64,000 nucleotides of DNA from Candidatus Limnocylindrales bacterium. GTDB taxonomy: Bacteria; Desulfobacterota; Binatia; UBA1149; CAITLU01. The notes below the pieces were generated by a model that did no database searches, was not told the origin of the DNA, and saw only the letters and a list, made by a program, of their open reading frames with translations. This document shows, piece after piece, positions 53,698 to 61,658 of the stretch. A program made the position numbers and the translations under genes. The stretch is from the NCBI GenBank assembly GCA_035571835.1, contig DATNBU010000043.1, forward strand, positions 1-64,000, given 5' to 3'. Position 1 is the stretch's first letter; every line of letters starts with the position of its first letter.

Positions 53698-54420
53698 ATG
53701 AAAAAATCGATCTTTTCGGTATTCGTCACGATGGTTGTATTCGCGATCCCCGCGGCCGCCGTTGCAGGCGGGAAGCCCGCCGGGGCGTCCTGCCACGTCC
53801 ACAAAAGCTGCCGTAGCAACCTCTGTGTTCGGTTGCAGCCGAGCGACAAGTTCGGGGTCTGCTGCAGCCCGCAGGATTGCGCGGAACTGGGAGCGCAGTG
53901 CGGATTCATCGACAACGGATGCGGCACGGACATCCAGTGTGGCGACTGCAGCCCGGGCGACCAGTGCGTGAACAACCAGTGCGTGGCCGGGACGACCACC
54001 ACCACGACGACGAGCACCACGACCTCGACGAGCAGCACGACGTCGACCACTTCGTCGACGACATCGACAACGATTGCCGGTGCGTGCCCGAGTGGTGGAC
54101 AGCTCGTCGGCGGCTTCTGCTGGTATCTGAGTGCGGCCGGCGCCAGCTGCGACGCCACCTGTAGCGGCGTGGGGCTTGTCTACAACGACGCGACACGCAC
54201 CTACGCGGGAAGCGACGGTGCGTCGTTCGCCGATTGCAACTCCGTGCTGGAAGCGCTCGGCACCGAGGGCACGCAGTACGGTGACGGAACTTGCCTCGAT
54301 GGCATCGGCTGCTTCTGGCAGTCCTTTGGGATCGGGCGAGTGCGCTGCACGTCCCCGACGACGACCGGTTCGGCATACGATACCGAGGGCACTGCACTGC
54401 GCGCGTGCGCCTGCGACTGA
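53698..54420 (+). CDS. Secreted Cys-rich protein with poly-Thr linker
   Basis: A 240-residue exported protein from the ATG at 53698 with GGGGGG upstream. Signal peptide residues 1-23 are followed by a Cys-rich domain (CHVHKSCRSNLC, then GVCCSPQDCAELGAQC, then CGTDIQCGDCSPGDQC) with about fourteen cysteines in 70 residues. A Thr/Ser linker (residues about 100-123) leads to a second domain with several more cysteines (GFCWYLSAAGASCDATC, GDGTCLDGIGCFWQ, ACACD at the end), perhaps five disulfides. A metal- or ligand-binding surface protein is plausible but unproven. The Cys-rich part recalls proteins of myxobacterial-type bacteria. Confidence 0.8.
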   Translation: MKKSIFSVFVTMVVFAIPAAAVAGGKPAGASCHVHKSCRSNLCVRLQPSDKFGVCCSPQDCAELGAQCGFIDNGCGTDIQCGDCSPGDQCVNNQCVAGTTTTTTTSTTTSTSSTTSTTSSTTSTTIAGACPSGGQLVGGFCWYLSAAGASCDATCSGVGLVYNDATRTYAGSDGASFADCNSVLEALGTEGTQYGDGTCLDGIGCFWQSFGIGRVRCTSPTTTGSAYDTEGTALRACACD

Positions 54421-54517
54421 TGCAGAGAGGATGAAGGCGTAAAGAGCGGACTTCGCGCGGTACTGCATTGCGGTACCGCGCGAATCCGCCGGCTCGGGCG
54501 GTCTTCCGTAACGCGCC

Positions 54518-55135
54518 TTACTTCGTCGATTCGAGCGATCGCGGCTGCGTCGTCGCGAGCCATTCCACCATCGGCAGGTGCTGGCGGCCGATGAAAAGCT
54601 CGCCGCCGGCGAGATACGCCGGCACGTTCCAGACGCCTTCGGACGAAAGCTGCTCGCGGCTCGCGTCGAGCTCACGCGGTCCGTCACCGGTCACGTACGC
54701 GCGAAACCCGTCGGCATCGGGACCGAGGCACTTTTCGACGAAATCGACGTCGGCCTCGGCGTTCTCGCGCCAGATGCGGTCGAACACGCGCTCGACATAT
54801 TCGCCGGCGCGTTCACGAGAGCGGCGGCGCAGCCACAGCAGGCCGAGCGACGCCGCGGTCGCGTCGGTGCTGCGGTGGGCATCATCGATTGCGAGGCCTC
54901 GCGACGCGGCATAGCGGCGCAGCTCGCTCGCGACATACTCTGCGCGCATGCGCAGGTGGCGTGCGCTGCGATCGTCGTTCGACACCGTCATGCGTGGCCG
55001 CGTGCTCGCGACTGCAGGAAACGGAAGCCATTCGAACATGGCGCCGAGCCGCGACTCGAGCGCACGCGTCGGAGCGACCGCGAGATAAGAAGCTGCGCAG
55101 TTGAAATCGATCGCGACGCGCACCGGTGACGTCAT
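54518..55135 (-). CDS. DsbA-family / 2-hydroxychromene-2-carboxylate isomerase-like protein, copy 2
   Basis: A 205-residue thioredoxin-fold protein of the DsbA/HCCA-isomerase (GST-kappa) superfamily. The N-terminal strand VAIDFNCAASYLAVAPT occupies the active-site region, and the C-terminal LSSEGVWNVPAYLAGGELFIGRQHLP is the conserved G-V-x-x-V-P-x-Y block. Unlike the upstream copy it lacks the K-S-P-Y motif and has N-C-A-A-S-Y, so activity may differ. It overlaps the upstream copy by one base (TAATG), so the two are co-expressed. Confidence 0.78.
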   Translation of the reverse strand: MTSPVRVAIDFNCAASYLAVAPTRALESRLGAMFEWLPFPAVASTRPRMTVSNDDRSARHLRMRAEYVASELRRYAASRGLAIDDAHRSTDATAASLGLLWLRRRSRERAGEYVERVFDRIWRENAEADVDFVEKCLGPDADGFRAYVTGDGPRELDASREQLSSEGVWNVPAYLAGGELFIGRQHLPMVEWLATTQPRSLESTK

Positions 55136-55863
55136 TACGCAGCGCTCGTTTCGCGCGGATAGACGATGTCGGGCGCGGGCCCCCGGCGGCCCTCGAGGAT
55201 CCAGCCGATGCGCGGAAGATGCTCCCGGCCCCAGTAGTATTCGCCTTCGACCACGTAGCCCGGCACTCCGAATATTCCTGCGTCGAAGATCGCATGCTGC
55301 TCGGCGAGATACGCGGGGCGCGCCGCGTCGGCGTGCGCGGCAAATCCTGCGACGTCGGCCCCCGATTCGCCGAGGACGCGCTCGATCACCTCGAGCGACT
55401 CGGCATCGAGCTCGCGCTTCCAGAAGCTCTCGAACGTGCGGTCGAGAAAGCGCGCGAGGATGTCGTCGCCGTGCGCCTTAGCCCATTGCATGGCGATGCC
55501 TGCAAGCGTGGTGTCCCAGATCTTTACCGTGCCGCGCAGCGTGAGGCCGCGCATTTTCGCATAGCGGCGCGCGTCGCCGTAGGCGTACTTGACCCACGTC
55601 CACTGCGCGGCGCTGCGCTGGCTCTCGGCGACGTTGTCGCCCGAGTCGAGCCGCGCCGATCCCGCGAATGATGGAATGTCGAGCGAGAGCGGTCTCCAGT
55701 CCACGGCAATGCCGAGCCTGCGGGCAAGCGCGCGAGTCGGATCCTTTGCGAGGTAAGCGTACGGGCTCTTGAGGTCGACGTAGACGATCAGCGGGCGATC
55801 CGATCGCAGCGGATCGAAGCGACTCGCATCGGATGACGATTTCTGGTCCGCATTCTCGCGCAA
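55135..55863 (-). CDS. 2-hydroxychromene-2-carboxylate isomerase / DsbA-family protein, copy 1
   Basis: A 242-residue protein. The start chosen is the TTG at 55863, which has GGAGGT with good spacing; an ATG at 55911 would overlap the upstream gene. The active-site strand is VYVDLKSPYAYLAKDP, with the Ser-Pro that is typical of GSH-dependent HCCA isomerases. The C-terminal IFGVPGYVVEGEYYWGREHL is the conserved GVP-x-x-VV block. In naphthalene-type pathways this enzyme isomerises ring-cleaved chromenes, and here it follows a hydroxy-acid oxidase by 19 bases. The natural substrate is unknown. Confidence 0.83.
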   Translation of the reverse strand: MRENADQKSSSDASRFDPLRSDRPLIVYVDLKSPYAYLAKDPTRALARRLGIAVDWRPLSLDIPSFAGSARLDSGDNVAESQRSAAQWTWVKYAYGDARRYAKMRGLTLRGTVKIWDTTLAGIAMQWAKAHGDDILARFLDRTFESFWKRELDAESLEVIERVLGESGADVAGFAAHADAARPAYLAEQHAIFDAGIFGVPGYVVEGEYYWGREHLPRIGWILEGRRGPAPDIVYPRETSAA

Positions 55864-55882
55864 GGTCCGTACCTCCGTTCTG

Positions 55883-56950
55883 TCAGACGACGAGGCTCCG
55901 CTCGAGCGCATCCGGATTCGCTGCGCCGCACAGTGCCATCGCGATGTCGCACTCGTCGCGCAGCATCGCGAGCATCCGTTTGACGCCGCGATGTCCACCG
56001 GCGGCGAGCGCCCAGACGACGGGACGCCCGACGGCAACGGCACGCGCGCCGAGCGCGATCGCCTTGATCACGTCGGTCCCGCGCCGCACGCCGCCGTCGA
56101 GATAGACCTCCGCGCGCCCGTCGACCGCGTCGACGACGCTCTCGAGCACGTCCATCGTGGCCGGCGCACCGTCGAGCTGGCGACCGCCGTGATTCGACAC
56201 GAACACGCCGGCCGCGCCGTGCGCCACGGCCAGACGCGCATCATCGGCGTGCAGGATGCCCTTGAGCACGATCGGAAGAGACGTCATCGCGGCCAGCTCG
56301 GCAACGTCGTTCCAGTCGAGCGACGGATCGAGCAGGGATGTCACGTACGCCGCCAGGCCGGATTCGGGCGCGTCGGGAAACCGGTCGAGCCCGACCGCGG
56401 AAAAGTTCGCGAGCTTCATGCCCGGAGGCAGCGAAAACCCGCTGCGCACGTCGCGATAGCGCCGGCCCCAGACCTGGCCGTCCACCGTCAGCACGATCGC
56501 TTTCGCGCCGGACGCTTCGGCCCGCCGCACGAGCTCGGCCGTCAGCCCGCGATCCTTGTAGATGTACAGCTGGAACCAGCGCGGGCCGTCCGCTGCCGCC
56601 GAGATTTCCTCGATCGAAGCGGTCGCGAGCGTGCTCATGATCATGAGCGTTCCGGATTCGGCGGCGGCGCGCGCGGTGGCGAGCTCGCCGTCGTCGTGCG
56701 CGAGCCGCTGCATCGCGACCGGTGCGATCATCACCGGCATCGAGACGGGACAACCGAGCACGGTCGTCGAAAGCGTGCGGCCCGAAACGTCGCGCAGCAC
56801 GCGGCCGAGAAGGCGCACGCGTCCGAACGCGTCGCGATTGTCGCGAAGCGTGACTTCGTCGCACGAGCCGCCGGCAAAATAATCGTACGCCGCGGCCGGC
56901 AGATGCTCGCGCGCAATGTCTTCGAAATCCTCGAGGCAGCAGGTCTTCAC
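55883..56950 (-). CDS. FMN-dependent alpha-hydroxy-acid oxidase/dehydrogenase
   Basis: About 355 residues from the GTG at 56950. It belongs to the glycolate oxidase, lactate and mandelate dehydrogenase family, a TIM barrel with FMN. Conserved blocks: LPAAAYDYFAGGS, RWFQLYIYKDR, LTVDGQVWGRRYRD, PIVLKGILHADDARLAV, VSNHGGRQLDGAPATM (substrate and FMN His, Arg) and VYLDGGVRRGTDVIKAIALGARAVAVGRP. No membrane segment is present, so it is a soluble oxidase type. A start up to 50 codons further upstream cannot be excluded. It heads a likely operon with two HCCA-isomerase-like genes. Confidence 0.92.
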   Translation of the reverse strand: MKTCCLEDFEDIAREHLPAAAYDYFAGGSCDEVTLRDNRDAFGRVRLLGRVLRDVSGRTLSTTVLGCPVSMPVMIAPVAMQRLAHDDGELATARAAAESGTLMIMSTLATASIEEISAAADGPRWFQLYIYKDRGLTAELVRRAEASGAKAIVLTVDGQVWGRRYRDVRSGFSLPPGMKLANFSAVGLDRFPDAPESGLAAYVTSLLDPSLDWNDVAELAAMTSLPIVLKGILHADDARLAVAHGAAGVFVSNHGGRQLDGAPATMDVLESVVDAVDGRAEVYLDGGVRRGTDVIKAIALGARAVAVGRPVVWALAAGGHRGVKRMLAMLRDECDIAMALCGAANPDALERSLVV

Positions 56951-57156
56951 GCAGCGACAATTGAAGGAAGGCGAAAGCGGAAGCAAAGCACTGCGGCGGA
57001 CAGCGAGACGGGTCGTTTCATTTCTGCTTTGCCGTTGGGGGCGGGGATGGTTTTTTGGCTCTTCGCGGGTTGGTGCTTCGAGGTCCTGAGCCGCGCGCAA
57101 TCAGCCTGATTTCCGGGCCCCGACCAAGACCGCCTGCACGAACACCGGCGACGTCT

Positions 57157-58530
57157 TCACGGAGCGGCCGCCGTCCCCCGACATTCCCCGCGGAATGTTC
57201 GCGCATCCGAGAGATTGCCGCGACATTCCGCGCTTCGTGTATCCGAGAGATTGCCGCGACATTCCGCGCGGAATGTTCGTGCATCGGCGAGATTGCCGCG
57301 CTTCGCATCCATGAAGGCGCGGCCAAAGTCGAGGTCCGCCTGATACTGGTTGTGTGCTGCGCAGCGCAGCTCGATGTTCTCGGGCGTAGGAGGTCCGCCC
57401 ATCGCGAAGGGGGCTCTGTGGTGGAACTCGATGTTGCTCGTCTCGCGGCAGCGACGCCCTCGTCCGTCTACGTAGCAGCAGCGACCCGAGTCCCGTCGCC
57501 ATACTTCGCGCCGCACGGCCGCGGGGATCGTCCGGGATCGCTGTGCTCGCTGCGAAGCGGCAGTAGCGGCCGCGGGCGTTGTGCCGGGTCGACCGGTGCA
57601 TTCCGCGTTCGTTGACGTGGTCGACCTCGGTCGATCGGCGCATATTTCTTTCGTCGGCGTCGTCGACCTCGGTCGATCGGTCGAGCCTGCCTTGCGCGCG
57701 AGCGTCCGGACGAGCAGCACGTCGATCGCACGACTGATGATCGCGGCCGCGTCGCGACCGGTCGACGAGCGGCCCAGCAGATCCTGCAGCGACCGAAGCT
57801 TGTCATGCGTGTCTTCGTCGACGGTGATCTCGATCTTGTAACGACGCGGGCTGAGCGGAACGATCGGCTTCGCAACTGTTGCCGGCTGCGCTGACCGGGG
57901 AGCGATCGCAGCGCCGACGACCTCGGATTCCGGCTCATTACTTGAGCAGCCGGCGGGTTCGCGGTCTGTCGAAGTGCGCCGATCGTCCGCACCGCCGGCC
58001 TCCTCGTGATCCGGCGAATCCCCGCCGGCCAACGTTGGCGCTGCCACCCCCGTCCCATCGCTCGCCGCGTCCGCACCGCGACGCCGCGGCATCGCCCGAA
58101 CACGCGACGCCACATCCGCTCGCGGCGCCAGCTCGGCAACCAGCCGCTCGACCTCGCGCGAGCTCTTGTGCCTGGCGCGCTCGAGCACTCGCAGGTGGTT
58201 CTCGGTGGTCAGATGCCTCGCCAGCAGATGGATCGCGCTCAGATGCAGCTCGCCGCGTGCGACAAGGTCGAGGACGACCGGAAAGCGACGCGCCGTGCGC
58301 GCAGCCCAAAGCCGCTTGGCAGTCACCTGCTCCGACATGTGGAATCGCTCCATGCAGAAGCTGAACATGGAGGAGCAGGCATGTCTGGCCCAGAGCTTGC
58401 GCTCATCGATTTCGGCGATCGCGACGAGAAGCGCCGCAGTCGTACGACGATCGCGGGCGACGAGGCACTCGAAGTGATCGAGCAGTTCCTTTTCGGAGAG
58501 CTTTGCAATGCTGTCGAAGGATGTCGTCAT
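57157..58530 (-). CDS. DUF222 and HNH endonuclease domain protein with repeat-derived C-terminal tail
   Basis: A 457-residue protein. The N-terminal helical DUF222-like region includes LWARHACSSMFSFCMERF, SEQVTAKRLWAARTARRFP and GELHLSAIHLLARHL. A disordered, polar middle (residues about 150-320) is rich in Ser, Thr and Asp. The HNH nuclease domain (about 330-410) holds RREVWRRDSGRCCYVDGRGR, EFHHRAPFAMGG and ENIELRCAAHNQYQADL. The last 48 residues are three peptide repeats (RGNLADARTFRAEC and variants) that are translated from the ACATTCC/GGAATGT DNA repeat. DUF222-HNH proteins are common in several phyla with unknown role, possibly mobile. AAGGAT precedes the ATG. Confidence 0.88.
   Translation of the reverse strand: MTTSFDSIAKLSEKELLDHFECLVARDRRTTAALLVAIAEIDERKLWARHACSSMFSFCMERFHMSEQVTAKRLWAARTARRFPVVLDLVARGELHLSAIHLLARHLTTENHLRVLERARHKSSREVERLVAELAPRADVASRVRAMPRRRGADAASDGTGVAAPTLAGGDSPDHEEAGGADDRRTSTDREPAGCSSNEPESEVVGAAIAPRSAQPATVAKPIVPLSPRRYKIEITVDEDTHDKLRSLQDLLGRSSTGRDAAAIISRAIDVLLVRTLARKAGSTDRPRSTTPTKEICADRPRSTTSTNAECTGRPGTTPAAATAASQRAQRSRTIPAAVRREVWRRDSGRCCYVDGRGRRCRETSNIEFHHRAPFAMGGPPTPENIELRCAAHNQYQADLDFGRAFMDAKRGNLADARTFRAECRGNLSDTRSAECRGNLSDARTFRGECRGTAAAP
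57181..57300. repeat. Palindromic dispersed repeat cluster inside the 3' end of the HNH gene
   Basis: On the opposite strand to the copies near 35 kb. Palindromes occur at 57181-57198 (arms ACATTCC and GGAATGT with centre CCGC) and 57259-57276 (perfect ACATTCCGCGCGGAATGT), with a half copy at 57223-57229. Repeats of the flank GAGATTGCCGCG lie between them. Downstream flank GGCGGCCGCT also matches the family. Confidence 0.85.
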
Positions 58531-59032
58531 GACGATCCTTGTAACACGGGTTTTTCAGGCGTCGTTCTCGGTAAGGACTCGACCGCGCAGAGACATGCGC
58601 CTGTCGCGACAAGCCGCAACGTCTGAGCGGCGCAACGCGCGAAGCCGCGAAAAAAGCAGAGCGCTCCGTTTCGATTCGCCATACGCGACGTCAAGCGGCG
58701 AAATATCGCGTCAAGCGAAATCGACACCGCGACGACGCTTCCATAACAAAAGTAGCATAGCGCGGCCGTGATCTGCGCCCGGGAGGACGCGACCAGATCA
58801 GTGCGCGAGGTCGACAAGACACCCTCGACCTTGCCGTCCCGCTGACGTCACCCGACGCCGCGCGCGTACTATCCGACAAACCCTCGGACCCGTCGCCGTC
58901 GCCTACCCCGGCGCAAGACACCGCTCACTCAGAGCGCTGATGCATCAGACGAAACCTGCGACACATTCCCCGCGGAATGTTCGTGCATCACGGACACCGC
59001 CGCGTCGGCCGCGCTGACGTGCGGTCGGCTGA
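58531..59032. other. Gene-free region with one palindromic repeat
   Basis: About 500 bases between the HNH gene (starting at 58530, minus) and the end of the cyclase gene (minus). One copy of the palindrome (arms ACATTCC/GGAATGT, 58963-58980) lies near the cyclase stop. The rest is GC-rich, and short frames in it carry no recognisable protein. An A/T-richer stretch near 58740-58760 could be promoter material, with no proof. Confidence 0.5.
58963..58980. repeat. Palindromic dispersed repeat, single copy
   Basis: ACATTCCCCGCGGAATGT at 58963-58980, followed by TCGTGCATC as in the cluster at 57260-57290. It lacks the GGCAATCTCGCCG flank. Confidence 0.8.
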
Positions 59033-60919
59033 TCACGCCCCAGCAACCGTGCACACTTCGATCGCGGCCGTGCGGCCGCGCAGCTCCACGCTTCCGCACC
59101 AGTCGACGGCGATCTTCGCACCCGCCTGTTCAGCACGGTGCACGGCGTCGGCCGAGATCACGACGGCGCGCGAGCGCTCCTTAGCGACATCGAGAAGCCG
59201 CGACGTTACGTTGACGGCGTCCCCGACGACCGTGTAGTCGAAGCGGTCCTCCGCGCCGAGCGTGGCGGCAACGACCGGGCCGGCATGAACGGCGATCAAC
59301 ACGCGCACGGGTTCGCCTCCGGCCTGCACGCGCGTCGCGGCGAACGCATCCAGGTCGCTGCGCAGGCGGAGCGCGCATTCGATGGCGGCAGCGGCTGCGC
59401 GGCTGGAAGCCGGCGCATGATCAGCATTCGGCCCCGGAACGGAAACAGACGCAGGATCGCAAACCGACGCGCTCTCCGGTTCCGTCTCCGCCTCGAGGTC
59501 AAACAGCCCGAACACCGCGAGCATCGCGTCGCCGACGAACTTGTCGACGGTTCCGCCCGCGCGCTTTACGCCCGCGGACATGATGCGGAATAACTCGTTC
59601 AGAGTTTCCACGACTTCTTCGGGCGGACTCTTCTCGGCCATGCGCGTGAACGCTCGGACGTCGGCAAACAGCACCGCCACCTCGCGCCGCTCGCCGCGCG
59701 GCGAGACCTCGCCGGCCAGCAGCCGGTCGCGCACGGCCGGATCGACGATCCGGCCGAAAGTGGCGAGGATATGGCTCTTCTCGCGCATCGAGCGGGCAAG
59801 CTCGTTGACGCCCTCAGCAAGCGAGCCGAGCTCGTCGCGGGTGCGCACGGCCACGTGCACGTCGAGGTTTCCATCGCGGATCCCGGCGAGCGCGCGCGTC
59901 AGCTCGCCAAGAGGCACCGTCAGCGAGCGCGCGAACATCCACACGTAGCCTGCGCCGGTCAGGATGAAGAACACGAAGATCCGCCCTGCGTTGCGCTGCA
60001 GCAAATCCATGATTCCGGTGTCTGCAAGGTCGGCGACCGCGCGATCGTTACCGGCTGCAACCATGCGATCGTCGCCAGCTGCGCCGACGCGATCGCTGCC
60101 GGCTGCACCGACGCGCTCGCTGCCTGCTGCACCGACGCGCTCGCTGCCTGCTGCAACAACGCGATCCTTCGCCGCTGCAGCCGCGCGCTCCTTCGCCGCC
60201 GCATCCGCGCGCTCCTTCGCCGCGGCAACCACGCGATCGTTGGCCGCGGCAATCACGCCGAGCAGCGCAAACGCAGGAATGAATCCGAGCGCGAACGCGA
60301 GCACGACGAGTCGCGCGGTGACAGGAAGGAACGGCGCACGGCGAACGGCGCGAAGGCCGCCTTCGGGAAAGACCAGCGGCACGATGCGCTCGCGGAACAC
60401 CCATTCCAGCATCAGGTACTGCGCCGTGGCCGCGACGAACCCGGAGAGCGCCGGCGTGATGACCTGCTCGGAGAGCATGTCGTCGGACCAGCGTCCGAAG
60501 CTCGTGATCGTGACGGCGACGAACGTCGCGATGCCGCCGATCCACGGCACGATCGTGATCGCCGAGAGCGCAAGCGGTGCACCGATCGCGCGCCGCTGCA
60601 CGGCCGGTGACGGCTCGGCGTTTCCGAGGCCGTCGTCGTCGAGAAAGAACCGGATCAGCGGCAGCAGGTACGCAAGCGAAACTCCGGTGACGACCACGAA
60701 CGCGACGATCACGTACGGCTGGTCGAACGGACGATGGACGAGGATGGCCTGCGTGGCCAGGTCGGAGGTGCCGCGCATGGCGCGACCAATGAGCCGCGCC
60801 AGGCCGGTCGCGACCAGGTGCGCGCCAACCGACAGCAGCGTGCCGGCAAGCAGCCAGAACAGGCCGGAGCTGCGGGCAGCCTTGCCCTCCGGCCCGCGCC
60901 CCCCGACGCTCCGTTTCAA
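59033..60919 (-). CDS. Class III adenylate cyclase with HAMP domain and octad-repeat loop
   Basis: About 628 residues from a TTG that overlaps the stop of the VOC gene (TTGA). Several membrane segments occupy residues 1-245, followed by nine octad repeats (AAGSERVG, AAKERADA and similar), a last membrane segment (IFVFFILTGAGYVWMFARSL), then HAMP (TVPLGELTRALAGIRDGNLDV) and the catalytic domain. Catalytic residues are present: metal Asp in VLFADVRAF and VGDAMLAVFG, the Lys-Asp adenine-selecting pair in VDKFVGD and DYTVVGD, and the Asn-Arg pair in AVNVTSRL. An insert of about 40 residues rich in Glu and Pro breaks the cyclase domain. It makes cAMP in response to an unknown signal. Confidence 0.88.
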   Translation of the reverse strand: MKRSVGGRGPEGKAARSSGLFWLLAGTLLSVGAHLVATGLARLIGRAMRGTSDLATQAILVHRPFDQPYVIVAFVVVTGVSLAYLLPLIRFFLDDDGLGNAEPSPAVQRRAIGAPLALSAITIVPWIGGIATFVAVTITSFGRWSDDMLSEQVITPALSGFVAATAQYLMLEWVFRERIVPLVFPEGGLRAVRRAPFLPVTARLVVLAFALGFIPAFALLGVIAAANDRVVAAAKERADAAAKERAAAAAKDRVVAAGSERVGAAGSERVGAAGSDRVGAAGDDRMVAAGNDRAVADLADTGIMDLLQRNAGRIFVFFILTGAGYVWMFARSLTVPLGELTRALAGIRDGNLDVHVAVRTRDELGSLAEGVNELARSMREKSHILATFGRIVDPAVRDRLLAGEVSPRGERREVAVLFADVRAFTRMAEKSPPEEVVETLNELFRIMSAGVKRAGGTVDKFVGDAMLAVFGLFDLEAETEPESASVCDPASVSVPGPNADHAPASSRAAAAAIECALRLRSDLDAFAATRVQAGGEPVRVLIAVHAGPVVAATLGAEDRFDYTVVGDAVNVTSRLLDVAKERSRAVVISADAVHRAEQAGAKIAVDWCGSVELRGRTAAIEVCTVAGA

Positions 60920-61341
60920 GAGGCCGCCGCGCCGAGCAGTCCTTTGCCGGGCACGTGGTTCATCTCGAGCCGGATCCCGTCCGGATCCTCGAACAGGATC
61001 GAGTAGTAGCCGGGCGCCCACGGGCCGTCTTCGGGCGAGTGGACGATGGTGGCGCCGAGCTCGACGAGGAAGCGGTGCAGCTCGTCGACGTCGGCGCGCT
61101 CCCGGGCGCGAAAGCAGATGTGGTGGAGGCCGACCCGTTCCTGGACGAAACGTTCGCCGCTGTGAATCGGTTCGCACGACCGGATTCCGAACGCGGTCCG
61201 GCCGCCGACGCAGTAGTAGAAGCCGTCGGCGTCGAGCACCGGGCGCATGCCGAGGAACGGCAGCAGCCGCGAGTAGAACTCGCGGGACCGGGCGAAATCG
61301 CTGGAGGTGATGAAGGTGTGGGCGACGCCGTTGATTTCCAT
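60916..61341 (-). CDS. VOC family (glyoxalase/dioxygenase-like) protein
   Basis: A 141-residue vicinal-oxygen-chelate domain starting MEINGVAHTFITSSDF. Metal ligands of the family would be H8 (GVAHTFI), H74 (VGLHHICFRA) and E125 (GIRLEMNHVP), with the usual FYSRLLPFLGM helix. Such proteins catalyse isomerisation, ring cleavage or drug inactivation, and the exact reaction is unknown. It overlaps the cyclase gene by TTGA, an odd pairing that hints at co-regulation. Confidence 0.85.
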   Translation of the reverse strand: MEINGVAHTFITSSDFARSREFYSRLLPFLGMRPVLDADGFYYCVGGRTAFGIRSCEPIHSGERFVQERVGLHHICFRARERADVDELHRFLVELGATIVHSPEDGPWAPGYYSILFEDPDGIRLEMNHVPGKGLLGAAAS

Positions 61342-61658
61342 TGCCGTGCTTCATGCTCCGGTCCGTGCCGCGGGCGGCCGGGCCTTGTGTAGTGTGGCGT
61401 GCTGTTAACTCGGCCGCGCGATCCAGGCCAGCGGGCTAGCCCCCGCACAGTCTTCCGTCCGGCCGCAACGTGTGACGGCCGGCGCGGAACCCCGGGAAAG
61501 TCCGGGTTCCGACTCAGGGCTGCACTTTCAATCTTTCGTACGACGGCAGGCATACCTTAGGTCGACGGCATGTTGTCATTCTGATGACAGGGCCGCCCCG
61601 GGCTGAAAAAAATCGAAAGGAACCGGCGTTGACTGTTTCTTGCGGGAGCGCACGGGGC

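Noticed and set aside
57018-57326. Minus-strand frame rich in HEHSARNVAAIS-type repeats
   Set aside because: It is an out-of-frame reading of the palindromic repeats that overlap the HNH gene.
61490-61515. GGGAAAGTCCGGG looks like the RNase P RNA core sequence
   Set aside because: It sits in a short hairpin with a GAAA loop. The other conserved RNase P blocks are absent around it.
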